38,873 bases of DNA, from the NCBI GenBank assembly GCA_020721965.1, contig DYLS01000035.1:4914-43786 (forward strand), read 5' to 3'. Of the stretch, positions 8,518 through 16,008 are shown piece after piece (position 1 is the first letter of the stretch; every line of letters begins with the position of its first letter). Source of the stretch: Blastopirellula marina. GTDB taxonomy: Bacteria > Planctomycetota > Planctomycetia > Pirellulales > Thermoguttaceae. Position numbers and translations under genes: made by a program. The notes beneath the pieces are model-generated. The model worked only from the letters and a program-made list of their open reading frames with translations, was not told the DNA's origin and did no database searches.

Positions 8518-9312
8518 TTATTTCGCGAGGGCAGTCGTCGCCAAAACCACGCGAAAGATCTCTCCCATGGCCGTATCCAAATGCTGCTCAAAGACCTGAG
8601 CCGCCAGTCCGATCGTCAAAAGCAAGGCGCCAACAGCCACCACGGCATTGATTCCGAAGCCCAACATCAACAGGTTCAATTGCGGCAGGGTCCTACTGAT
8701 CAACCCCAAGACCAGTGTGGCCGTCAGCAAAGCCGTCGCCGCTGGCGCCCCCACACGAATTCCCAGGACGAAGCTCTGCGTCACCAGATCGACGAGCAGG
8801 GCAGGATACTGTTCGGCGTTCAAGACCCGACCCGGGGGCAGGGCGTGAAAGCTCTCGATCAATCCTTCGAGCAACAGGCGGTGCCCACCCACCACAAGAT
8901 ACACTGTCAATGCCAGCAAAAAGAGGAGCCGGGAGAAGACGGGCACATCGGATTCGGCGGAAGGGTCGTACACGTCCGACATCATGACGCCCCCCATCCT
9001 CGCAATCAGGTCCCCGCCCAGCTCCACTCCCAGCAGGATAACGGCCACTCCCAACCCCAGTACGAAGCCCAAGGCCAGTTCCCCCGCCGTCAAAAGCGCA
9101 TAGCCCAACATGCCTGGGGGGGCGGACCAGTTGGACGGTGATTGTAGCGGCGTTAAAACCAACGCCAGGGCAAAAGCAAATAAAGCCCGAATTTGAAGGG
9201 GGATTTCCGATGAACCGTAGCCGGGCGCAGCGATCACCAGCCCGCTGGTTCGGAAGAAAACCAGCGTGAACAAAAAGAATTGCTGCATGGCCCAATCTAC
9301 GATCCAGCGCAT
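8518..9312 (-). CDS. fliR: Flagellar export gate protein FliR
   Basis: FliR is one of three small membrane proteins (FliP, FliQ, FliR) forming the helical export channel. The 264-residue product starts directly with a hydrophobic stretch (FFLFTLVFFRTSGLVIAAP) and has about six membrane segments; family features include the FRTSG turn and the YDP block near 140. Its length matches the family. Normally fliQ and fliR abut; here 561 bp separate the fliR start from the fliQ stop, and that gap contains a family-1 element and a long 20-bp tandem array. It is followed by flhB, as in many flagellar operons. Confidence 0.95.
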   Translation of the reverse strand: MRWIVDWAMQQFFLFTLVFFRTSGLVIAAPGYGSSEIPLQIRALFAFALALVLTPLQSPSNWSAPPGMLGYALLTAGELALGFVLGLGVAVILLGVELGGDLIARMGGVMMSDVYDPSAESDVPVFSRLLFLLALTVYLVVGGHRLLLEGLIESFHALPPGRVLNAEQYPALLVDLVTQSFVLGIRVGAPAATALLTATLVLGLISRTLPQLNLLMLGFGINAVVAVGALLLTIGLAAQVFEQHLDTAMGEIFRVVLATTALAK

Positions 9313-9345
9313 TCTGACCCTTTTGTCGTGTAAGCAAACGTTTGA

Positions 9346-9508
9346 CTGGACTATTGCAACTTCGGGTCACAAGCTCCCACCTTCCCAGGGAAGATGGTAC
9401 GGCAAGCGCAGTTTCCTATGAAAACGGCTTTCCTTGTTCTCCTGAATTGCCCAGCGATCCCGTTTGTCACCCTCTCAGAGGGGGATCGAGCACTTTGCAA
9501 AAGTCCAG
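9346..9508 (+). mobile_element. Short TIR element family 1, copy 2 (MITE-like, 163 bp)
   Basis: Bounded by CTGGACTATTGCAA at the left and TTGCAAAAGTCCAG at the right (one mismatch between the arms). It is homologous to copies at 5366-5532 (inverted) and 28962-29126 (same orientation). Interior blocks shared with copy 3 include GGGT-CACAAGCTC, CGGCTTTCCTTGTT and CTGAATTGCCCAGC. No clear target duplication flanks it. It sits in the fliQ-fliR spacer immediately beside the 20-bp tandem array. Confidence 0.8.
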
Positions 9509-9520
9509 CTTCGACCGTCA

Positions 9521-9900
9521 TTCCGCTCGGGGCGCCGCTTCCGATCCCCGATTTGCCCGTGCTGACGCGGCGGTCACCCATTCAACTCGGCTATCACCGA
9601 TTCGAGTTACCGCTCGCCGATTCAACTTGCCTATCCCAGATTCAACTCGGCTATCGCCTATGCCACTTACCGATCACGGATTTAACCAGGCTATCGCCTA
9701 TTCCATTTCGTTATTATAGATCCAACGTAACTGCCATGAATTCAACTTGATCTTTATATATTCAACTGCGGTTTTGTATATTCAGTTTTGTATTTATATT
9801 TTCAATTTAAGTTTTATATTTTCCATTGTAGTCCTAAATATTCAACTTGGATATCGCAGATTCAAATCGGGCGTCACAGATTCGAAGGTATTTGTCGTAT
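9521..9900. repeat. Degenerate 20-bp tandem array, about 16-19 units, running into the fliQ 3' end
   Basis: From 9581 to 9900 the sequence falls into sixteen back-to-back units of exactly 20 bp, almost all starting TTCAA/TTCxA (for example 9641: TTCAACTCGGCTATCGCCTA). Weaker units in the same phase reach back to 9521. Units at the ends are GC-balanced, while those at 9741-9840 are AT-rich (TTTTATATTTTCAAT type), giving an AT-rich core. The fliQ stop codon (9874-9876) and its last eight codons lie inside the final two units. There are no indels across ~320 bp. Confidence 0.88.
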
Positions 9901-10140
9901 CAATTCCTGCGTATATTCAATCATGTGCCCCAGCGTCCAAGGCAGAGTCCATATAAAGATCGCGGCCATGACTGCGAGTTTGGGAATGAATGTGAGGCTC
10001 TGCTCTTGAATCTGCGTAACGGCTTGAAGCAAACCTATCACCAATCCCACCAGCATCCCCACCACCAAGACCGGCGAGCTGATCAGGATTCCGATCCACA
10101 ACGATTGCCGAGCTAATTCCACGGCAGCCTGCACATCCAT
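9874..10140 (-). CDS. fliQ: Flagellar export gate protein FliQ
   Basis: FliQ is the small two-helix subunit of the FliPQR export channel. The 88-residue protein has normal family length, with two hydrophobic hairpin segments (about 14-38 and 53-75) and the family signature SPVLVVGMLVGLVIGLLQA followed by TQIQEQSLTFIPK. An SD-like GAGGACC lies 9 bp before the ATG. It is preceded by fliP. The C-terminal residues RQIPSNL and stop codon are encoded within a degenerate 20-bp tandem array, so the extreme C terminus may have been replaced by repeat-derived sequence. Confidence 0.95.
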   Translation of the reverse strand: MDVQAAVELARQSLWIGILISSPVLVVGMLVGLVIGLLQAVTQIQEQSLTFIPKLAVMAAIFIWTLPWTLGHMIEYTQELIRQIPSNL

Positions 10141-10229
10141 GGCTAGGTCCTCGAAATATCACCCGCGCCGCGCGGCATCCAGCAAAGGCCCTGGCGAAGC
10201 GAACTCGCTCCGCGGCACAGCAAGCTGAA

Positions 10230-11123
10230 TCAGGCAAAGGGCGCGAAACTTTCCATCAGCATTTCCACCACCAGGCGCCAACCATCCAAGAGCACGAAAA
10301 GGAGCAGCTTGAACGGCAGAGATACCAACACCGGCGGCATCATCAGCATACCCATCGATACCATAACCGAAGAAACCACCATGTCGATGATCAAGAAAGG
10401 CAGATAGATCTGAAAGCCGATCAGGAAGGCGGTCTTCAACTCGCTCAACATAAAGGCGGGAATCAAGGCCTGGATGGGCACATCCGCATAAGTCTGAGGT
10501 TCTTCTTTCAACTGCATGTGTCGCAGGAATAGCCACACATCCTCGCTGTTTCCACAACGTTCGATTTGCAGACCCATGAACTGACGGATCGGCCGTTTTC
10601 CAAATTCCCAAGCCTCTTCCAGTGAAATCTGGCGATTTTGATAAGGCACGATCGCGTCGTCGTAGACCTGCTTCCACACCGGCGCCATCACGAACAAAGT
10701 GATAAACAGTGCCAAACCCGTAATCACCTGGCTGGGCGGCAAGTTCTGGGTACCCAACGCCTGACGCAACAGGCCCAATACGACCACCACGCGGATAAAG
10801 GACGTGGTCATCAGAATTACGGCCGGTGCCAAGCTGAGCACCGTCAGCAAAAGCATGACCTGAAGCGTGGAAGAAAGCCCCTCGGGACTCGTCCAGCGGT
10901 CCGGCCCCGCCGTAACGGCTTCTGGAACGGAAAGGAGCAACGGGCGATTGGAGTCGCTTGCAGCCTCAGCCAAGACAGGGCTGGCGGGCAAGAGCATGAA
11001 GATCGCCGTCAAAATTCCCCAACCGGCGATGCGGCGACCCGGCAAGAGGCCGCCTCCGCTGCGATTGGGCATGCCATGCCCAAGCTGGGTGCTCGTAGTG
11101 TCCAAGTTCCGCATCCTTGCCAT
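10230..11123 (-). CDS. fliP: Flagellar export gate protein FliP
   Basis: FliP forms the pentameric core of the export channel. It has an N-terminal signal-like hydrophobic segment ([19 protein letters not shown]), a periplasmic linker, and the conserved FliP domain with four membrane segments: [17 protein letters not shown], the [18 protein letters not shown] block, a cytosolic-type insert ending [16 protein letters not shown], and [20 protein letters not shown] prefer ATG 11123 (AGGA upstream), giving 297 residues; ATG 11114 or 11150 are alternatives. The loop contains the sequence [16 protein letters not shown]. Located between fliO and fliQ, the standard order. Confidence 0.95.
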   Translation of the reverse strand: MARMRNLDTTSTQLGHGMPNRSGGGLLPGRRIAGWGILTAIFMLLPASPVLAEAASDSNRPLLLSVPEAVTAGPDRWTSPEGLSSTLQVMLLLTVLSLAPAVILMTTSFIRVVVVLGLLRQALGTQNLPPSQVITGLALFITLFVMAPVWKQVYDDAIVPYQNRQISLEEAWEFGKRPIRQFMGLQIERCGNSEDVWLFLRHMQLKEEPQTYADVPIQALIPAFMLSELKTAFLIGFQIYLPFLIIDMVVSSVMVSMGMLMMPPVLVSLPFKLLLFVLLDGWRLVVEMLMESFAPFA

Positions 11124-11218
11124 TATGCGAGCCGTCCTGCGTCCACTCATTCAGCACTCATCGTGCACAAGCGCGGGGATACGGCTCACGCCTACCTGAG
11201 AGAACCGCCTCCATGCGT

Positions 11219-12088
11219 TCACCCCGCTTGCTTTTGCCGAGCTGCTTCCCCCGTGTATTGGGCAAAGACCTTGCGAAAGGCATGAGAAGCACTGGTAGGC
11301 GAGGATCGCTGCCAGACCGCCAACAGCTCCTCCACTTCTGTTGCTTCGGTCAATTCTGCGAGAGTTTCGGCACCGTCCACGCTCACGCAAGCCAACACGA
11401 GCTTTCGTCCAAAACGAATGACGCAGAGCCGTTGCCGTCCATTCAACGGAATCTGGCCCAAGACTTCCACCATCTCGCTTGGGATTCCTGCCATCCCTTT
11501 TCCAACCCCGCGTCGCATCAACCAGGCGAAGACAAGAAAGATTCCCAGGACGATGGCCAGGGCGCTGATGGTTGTGGTGATCGGCCCGAAGTTCACGGCC
11601 GCCGAGCGACCCTTCGTCCCTTGATTCGCGGTGGAAGGAGGCAGCCGAAGCTGCTGATCAAGAGATGCGGCAGGCGCCTTTTCTGCCCCGTCGCCAGCCC
11701 CGCGCGTCACATCCTCGGAAAGCCTCACCGTCTCGCCGCCCGTTGAATCGGTTCCTCTCGCAGAAGGTGAATAAGGCGATGCATGCGGATGCGGTTGGGC
11801 AGCCTCGCCCGTGCCACCTCTCGACGCCGCTTGCTCGGCCAGCCACGCGGCATTTCCCAAGGACCGGGTGGCTCCAGCCTCGGGAGTATGCCCGCCCGCC
11901 GCTACAGGGGAATCCCACGGGTTGCCCCCACCGGATTGAGCTGAATTACCGGACATGGGAGGCAACGACTGCGGCCCAGGTGGCCAGACAGGCCCTTGCG
12001 CCCAAACCGTCCCTTTTGCCCAAACCGGCTGGAGCAACAGGGCTAGCGCAAACCAGACCAAGGCCCGCCGGCGAAGTCGTTCGTTCAT
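11219..12088 (-). CDS. fliO: FliO-like flagellar export assembly protein
   Basis: FliO is a bitopic protein that stabilises FliP during export-gate assembly and is poorly conserved. The 289-residue product from ATG 12088 starts with a signal peptide (NERLRRR, then ALVWFALALLLQ, cleavage near VWA), continues with ~150 low-complexity Gly/Pro/Ser/Ala residues, has one membrane helix (TISALAIVLGIFLVFAWLM), and ends in a FliO-type cytosolic domain with MVEVLGQIPLNGRQRLCVIRFGRKLVLA. The name rests on that domain and on the fliN-fliO-fliP position. The open frame extends to 12169, but the signal peptide argues for 12088. It is longer than typical FliO because of the periplasmic linker. Confidence 0.85.
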   Translation of the reverse strand: MNERLRRRALVWFALALLLQPVWAKGTVWAQGPVWPPGPQSLPPMSGNSAQSGGGNPWDSPVAAGGHTPEAGATRSLGNAAWLAEQAASRGGTGEAAQPHPHASPYSPSARGTDSTGGETVRLSEDVTRGAGDGAEKAPAASLDQQLRLPPSTANQGTKGRSAAVNFGPITTTISALAIVLGIFLVFAWLMRRGVGKGMAGIPSEMVEVLGQIPLNGRQRLCVIRFGRKLVLACVSVDGAETLAELTEATEVEELLAVWQRSSPTSASHAFRKVFAQYTGEAARQKQAG

Positions 12089-12103
12089 GGCTGCAAGAAG
12101 CTT

Positions 12104-12121
12104 CGTCCTCGATCGAGGACG
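12104..12121. promoter_or_regulatory. Perfect 18-bp palindrome before the fliO start
   Basis: The arms CGTCCTCGA and TCGAGGACG are exact reverse complements with no spacer. The site lies 15 bp upstream of the proposed fliO ATG, where it could act as an operator or as an RNA hairpin over the ribosome site. If fliO starts at the upstream in-frame codon instead, it is simply coding sequence. Confidence 0.3.
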
Positions 12122-12259
12122 GCGACTCGTTCTTTTCCAATCCCGCGAACGTATCCGCATCCCTGCCATCCTGTCGCAAAGGGCGCCCGACTTAACGTCG
12201 CATACATTCCATGCCCCCGCCGCTGGCCAAAGCGCCGAACGGTTCGGCCGATCTTCGCA

Positions 12260-13006
12260 TTACTCGATCGGTTCGGCCACCGGCTCCTGTCCCGCCACCA
12301 GTTCAGCAACGCGGACGCAGAAGTTATCGTTCAGTACCAAGACCTCACCCCGGGCGACCAATCGCCCGTTGATGTAAATATCCACCGGGTCGCCAGCCAG
12401 TTTGTCGAGGGGCACGACGGCTCCATGACGCAACCGCAAGACATCCTCGAGATACATCCGCGTCCGCCCCAGTTCGATTTTGACCTCCAGCTCCACCTCT
12501 TTGATGAGGTCGAGCGTCGCGGTCTCAGTTGAGGGAGGTGCCCCGCCAAACTCCGGAAGCTGAAATGCCATTACCCCCGGCGGCAGTGTCGAATCTCCGG
12601 TATTCAGCGAAGCAATGGCCTGTTCCGCTTGCCGCAGCAGATACTCCAGGTCCTGGCCGGGGATTTCCGAATCCGCTGCAACCGACTCGGCCTCCGACGG
12701 CGGTCGTTTCACAGGCTGCGGTGGCTGGGTGGAAGAACGGCCGCTCTTTTGCAACAGACGTTCGATTTCGCTTTGCTCGAGGATCTTATCCGCGTCTGGG
12801 TCAGAGTGCGATGCTGCATTGGATTGCGGCACATCGCTTCCCCGCACGGCACTCATCAAGGATTCGATCTCAGCCTGATTCAAGGCTTGATCGGACTGGG
12901 CCGCTGGCTGGCCGGCTCCGCCCTTGTTCGGCGGGGCCTGCTCCTGTTTACTCTGGGCCAACAGTTTTTCGATTTCGGACTGATTTAATAGATCGTCGCC
13001 CGACAT
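12260..13006 (-). CDS. fliN: Flagellar switch protein FliN with three FliM-type N-terminal motifs
   Basis: FliN is a C-ring protein that helps reverse motor direction and docks the FliH export complex. The C-terminal ~80 residues (about 165-245) form a SpoA domain: [40 protein letters not shown] and [14 protein letters not shown]. The N-terminal ~130 residues are unusual: [10 protein letters not shown] (7-16), [10 protein letters not shown] (42-51) and [10 protein letters not shown] (76-85), plus a decayed LEYLL near 120, separated by Gln/Pro/Ser-rich linkers. This LxQxEIxxLL pattern is the CheY-P-binding peptide normally found once at the N terminus of FliM (and of FliY). fliM, normally between fliL and fliN, is absent; only 139 non-coding bp lie there. 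Length 248 versus about 137 for a typical FliN. Confidence 0.92.
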   Translation of the reverse strand: MSGDDLLNQSEIEKLLAQSKQEQAPPNKGGAGQPAAQSDQALNQAEIESLMSAVRGSDVPQSNAASHSDPDADKILEQSEIERLLQKSGRSSTQPPQPVKRPPSEAESVAADSEIPGQDLEYLLRQAEQAIASLNTGDSTLPPGVMAFQLPEFGGAPPSTETATLDLIKEVELEVKIELGRTRMYLEDVLRLRHGAVVPLDKLAGDPVDIYINGRLVARGEVLVLNDNFCVRVAELVAGQEPVAEPIE

Positions 13007-13145
13007 GAGAATCCATTCCCATTGGGGGGTTGGCCTGACCTATTGGGGGAAAGTGTACGCACAAGTCCTTCACAATGCCGTTCGCCACCGATCCCCGGTC
13101 GGCCACGGTTCAATGAGCTGTCCCAAGGTCGCCAAACCGGCACGC

Positions 13146-13781
13146 TCACTGCTCGATGAACGAGAATTCGCTGAAAACCACGGTCCGCAGGTAAGGCTTG
13201 CCCAAGGCATGGTTAGTTTTCTCTAAAATCTTCCTTTTGATCAAGCCCAAACCGGCATCCGTCAGGTCCGACAGCTCCGCGCTCCGGACGATCACCAGGA
13301 TTTGATCCCGGAGCCGATTCACGTTCTTGTTCCACTGATCCGTAAACTCTTGCGATTGCTTCTCCCCCACGGTCCCCCACAAATGGAAGTCGATGCGTAA
13401 GGTGGTTTGGCTTGTCGGCTGAAACGAGGTCACACTGAAATCGCCCAAATCGACCTCTACCTCATCACCATTTCCAGGCACCCCCAAATTGGTGGTGGGG
13501 TCCAGTTTTGTCTCTGGGACATCGACCGAGCTGTCTTGCTGCGTCGCTTGGGTCTCCTCGGGTTTAGCTAGGCTCTGCGGTTCCATCGTGCCCGCCGCAC
13601 TCGAACCTGGGAGAAGAAAGTATGCGGCAATTGCCTCCGCTGCGACCAATCCCAGAACGAAGGCAACCAGCTTGAGTTTACCGAAGAGATTGGCTTTCCC
13701 TGTGGGCTTGGAACTCTCTTCCGAAACCTGTTTTTCTTCTGCCGCTTGGTTATTCTTCTTGGGAGCTTCCTGTTTCGCCAT
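13146..13781 (-). CDS. fliL: Flagellar basal body-associated protein FliL
   Basis: FliL surrounds or supports the MotAB stator and affects torque and swarming. The 211-residue protein has a charged Lys/Glu/Gln-rich cytosolic tail, one membrane helix (about 38-56, LVAFVLGLVAAEAIAAYFLL), an acidic linker and a periplasmic SPFH-like FliL domain with VEVDLGDFSV, TTLRIDFHLWGTV and the C-terminal RTVVFSEFSFIEQ. GGGGGAAGT precedes the ATG. It follows motA-motB and precedes fliN; a 222-bp upstream spacer with a hairpin and a possible -24/-12 site suggests it begins its own transcription unit. Confidence 0.88.
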   Translation of the reverse strand: MAKQEAPKKNNQAAEEKQVSEESSKPTGKANLFGKLKLVAFVLGLVAAEAIAAYFLLPGSSAAGTMEPQSLAKPEETQATQQDSSVDVPETKLDPTTNLGVPGNGDEVEVDLGDFSVTSFQPTSQTTLRIDFHLWGTVGEKQSQEFTDQWNKNVNRLRDQILVIVRSAELSDLTDAGLGLIKRKILEKTNHALGKPYLRTVVFSEFSFIEQ

Positions 13782-13896
13782 ACTTCCCCCTTTGACAAGA
13801 CATGCTGGAAACCAGTCCGCGGAGCGGTAAGTTTCCCGAGCTGGAAAAGCGTAGAGCGTCTCTAAAAAGAGTATAGGTTACGCCCCGGCAACGTGA

Positions 13897-13912
13897 TGTG
13901 CGGAATCGCACA
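13897..13912. promoter_or_regulatory. Small stem-loop between motB and fliL
   Basis: TGTGCG and CGCACA are perfect arms around a GAAT loop. No U-run follows on the minus strand, so it does not look like a classical terminator; it could stabilise an mRNA end or leader between motB and fliL. Confidence 0.3.
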
Positions 13913-13926
13913 ACACCGATTTCGTG

Positions 13927-13942
13927 AGCAAGTCCCCAACCC
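13927..13942 (-). promoter_or_regulatory. Possible sigma-54 promoter for fliL
   Basis: On the minus strand the sequence GGGTTGGGGACTTGCT has GG and GC separated by 10 bases and a good TTGCT -12 half, but a poor -24 half. It would start transcription about 135 bp before fliL. Many chance GG-N10-GC matches exist in GC-rich DNA, so this is weak. Confidence 0.3.
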
Positions 13943-14003
13943 TTACAAGCCCATCGAGACAAGAATTCCAGGCGGACGTAGCAGGCGTGTCCCGCCGCAC
14001 GAC

Positions 14004-14831
14004 TCACCGGGTGACGGGCACCGAGAATCGCCGCAGTTTCTCCTCCCCCGTCCCGCTCAGCTCGTCCGTAAGCTCGTTCAGCAACGAGATTTCAACCCGG
14101 GCATTCATCTTGCGTTTCTCGGGGGCTGGATCGATCGAAAGCGGCTCACTCGCTCCCACCACGGCAATTCGGATTCGCCGCGGATCGATGCCCGCCGCAG
14201 TCAACTTGTCCATAACCTTCAAGCACTCGGCGTAGGCCAGGTCCCAATGATTCTTAAAGGGGGAGTCGGGGGTTAGGGGACGTGGTGACGTGTGCCCTCG
14301 AATCTCGATTTTCTGAGGTTTCCCTGCCAAGACGGCGGCAATTTTTGAAATCGTATCTTCGAAGGCGGCAGTTGGCTGATCTGTACCCTCCTCAAAAAAG
14401 GTGACCCCTCCTGTCGTGAAATCGTCGCTGGGACGAATGGCCCGCACGCGACTCTCGCGGCCTTCCGGTCCCTTGACCTTGCTGGCACCGTCTAGCGTCC
14501 GCGCCAGTTTTTCCCTGCCCTGGCTCACGGATTTCAGGGGCGTGGCGGCGGTTGGCTTGTAGTACATGGCGATCTCGTCGAGCGCAATGTGCTTTCCGAA
14601 TCGCTTTCGCAAGGCTTCGGCGAGGGCCTCGAATTGATCCTCTTTTTTGACCTCGCTCATGGAGGCCAGCATGATGAAGAACGTCAACAATAGCGACATC
14701 ATGTCACCGTAGGTCAGCACCCATTCGGGAGCTCCACCACCGCCAGATTGTTCCTCCGCCAGTTTGCCCATCGGGGGTTGTTCCCGTTCGAATCCAAGGC
14801 CTTGGCCCGGGCCACACAAGCCGGCAGTCAT
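14004..14831 (-). CDS. motB: Stator protein MotB
   Basis: MotB anchors the stator to peptidoglycan and carries the proton-binding aspartate. The plug/TM region reads LTYGDMMSLLLTFFIMLASM, with the essential Asp in YGDMM. The periplasmic part has an OmpA-like domain with IEIRGHTS, SPFKNHWDLAYAECLKVMDKL and the NARVEISLL end. A linker of about 90 residues separates the two. I take ATG 14831 (TTG 14837 and ATG 14771 are alternatives), giving 275 residues. It lies 18 bp after motA, as expected for a translationally linked pair. Confidence 0.94.
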   Translation of the reverse strand: MTAGLCGPGQGLGFEREQPPMGKLAEEQSGGGGAPEWVLTYGDMMSLLLTFFIMLASMSEVKKEDQFEALAEALRKRFGKHIALDEIAMYYKPTAATPLKSVSQGREKLARTLDGASKVKGPEGRESRVRAIRPSDDFTTGGVTFFEEGTDQPTAAFEDTISKIAAVLAGKPQKIEIRGHTSPRPLTPDSPFKNHWDLAYAECLKVMDKLTAAGIDPRRIRIAVVGASEPLSIDPAPEKRKMNARVEISLLNELTDELSGTGEEKLRRFSVPVTR

Positions 14832-14849
14832 CGTCAACCATGCGGTTGC

Positions 14850-15632
14850 TTAGGCCGCTTTGGCGTTGTCTGCCTGCTTTCTTTGTTGGGGAGGCACGAA
14901 GGTCCGCAGTTTTTGCTCGATGACGCGAGGATTCTCACCGGCCTGGATGGCCATGATCCCGCGCACGACGATCTCCATCTTTATCTGTTCCTGCCGCGAC
15001 AACAAACCGAGCTTGTCGGCCATGGGAATCGCGATCAGGTTCGCGACGACTGCGCCGTAGAGCGTGGTCAGCAAGGCGACGGCCATGCCCGGCCCAATCG
15101 CGCTGGGATCGCTCATGTTACCCAACATGATGATCAACCCCACGAGGGTACCGATCATGCCGAAGGCGGGTGCGTACTTGCCGAGCTGGTCGAGAATCAT
15201 CTTACCGCTTTGATGCCGCGCGGCTACGGCGTCCATCTCGGTGCGGAGAATGTCCTCCATGACCTCAGGACGGGTTCCGTCCACCGCCATTTGCACTCCC
15301 AAAATGATGAAGGGATCGGAAATCTCCTGTAAGCGATTCTCCAGGGCCAACAAACCGTCCCGCCGCGCTGTCTCGGCCAAAGAAACGATCTGTTCAATCA
15401 ACTTGGAGACATCTTCTTGTTTGTTGAGAAAGACCTTTTTCGCTACGCCGAACAGCTTGAGGACATTCTTCAGCGGCATGGCCACCAAAACGGACGCGAT
15501 CGCCCCGCCGATGACCATCACCAGCGAAGGGTAGTCGATGAACGCCTGGAAGGAGGCTCCCGGCGCTATCGCTATGGAAACGATGATCAGCAATACGCCG
15601 CCGATCAATCCGATCACGGAGGCGATATCCAT
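14850..15632 (-). CDS. motA: Stator protein MotA
   Basis: MotA forms the pentameric, force-generating part of the ion-driven stator. The 260-residue protein has four membrane segments: IGLIGGVLLIIVSIAIAPG and the SLVMVIGGAIASVLVAMPL region at the N terminus, and PAFGMIGTLVGLIIMLGNM and VALLTTLYGAVVANLIAIPM near 160-215. The last two carry the family's conserved pore prolines (YAPAFGMIGTLVGL). A cytosolic loop with Arg/Glu residues that contact FliG lies between. ATG 15632 has AGGG 7 bp upstream; GTG 15638 is the alternative. FlbD precedes it by under 20 bp, MotB follows. Confidence 0.96.
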   Translation of the reverse strand: MDIASVIGLIGGVLLIIVSIAIAPGASFQAFIDYPSLVMVIGGAIASVLVAMPLKNVLKLFGVAKKVFLNKQEDVSKLIEQIVSLAETARRDGLLALENRLQEISDPFIILGVQMAVDGTRPEVMEDILRTEMDAVAARHQSGKMILDQLGKYAPAFGMIGTLVGLIIMLGNMSDPSAIGPGMAVALLTTLYGAVVANLIAIPMADKLGLLSRQEQIKMEIVVRGIMAIQAGENPRVIEQKLRTFVPPQQRKQADNAKAA

Positions 15633-15647
15633 ATTCACGCCCTGTGC

Positions 15648-15887
15648 TCAGCTCATGCTGCTTTCGAGTCTTGCTTTCGGCAAGAGGGTCATCTGCGGCG
15701 GCGGCAACCAAAACTTGGCGCGTTGGTAGGTCATGACCCGCCGCGTCACCTCTTCCATCGATTCCCGTACCACGAGGCGATCCCCCGTGGTCAAGGTGAC
15801 GTACGTGTCCGGGAGCTCTTCCAAATAGCAAATCAATTCGGCATTCAGGATAAACGGTTCGCCGCTCAGACGTGTCAAGCGAATCAT
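15648..15887 (-). CDS. flbD: FlbD-type small flagellar protein
   Basis: This 79-residue product matches the short FlbD family (unrelated to the Caulobacter sigma-54 activator of the same name), usually coded between flgE and motA in spirochaetes, firmicutes and others. It has the family pattern MIRLTRLSGEPFILNAELI, then TYVTLTTGDRLVVRESMEEV and a C-terminal basic segment. The family's exact role is unsettled; the conserved position between hook and stator genes suggests a flagellar assembly or control role. Start ATG 15887 has GAAAGA upstream. It is probably cotranscribed with motA. Confidence 0.9.
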   Translation of the reverse strand: MIRLTRLSGEPFILNAELICYLEELPDTYVTLTTGDRLVVRESMEEVTRRVMTYQRAKFWLPPPQMTLLPKARLESSMS

Positions 15888-16008
15888 GATTCTTTCGCCG
15901 AATCCTGTCTCAAAAAGAAAACGCCGAATCGCGCGGAACCGGTCGCACCGCCAGAGTGCGGCCGGTCCGTTTCCTCACGGAGAAAACATAGCATACGGCG
16001 CGTCGCAA

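Noticed and set aside
9521-9900. CRISPR array
   Set aside because: Units are contiguous, 20 bp, degenerate throughout and have no unique spacers; no cas genes are present.
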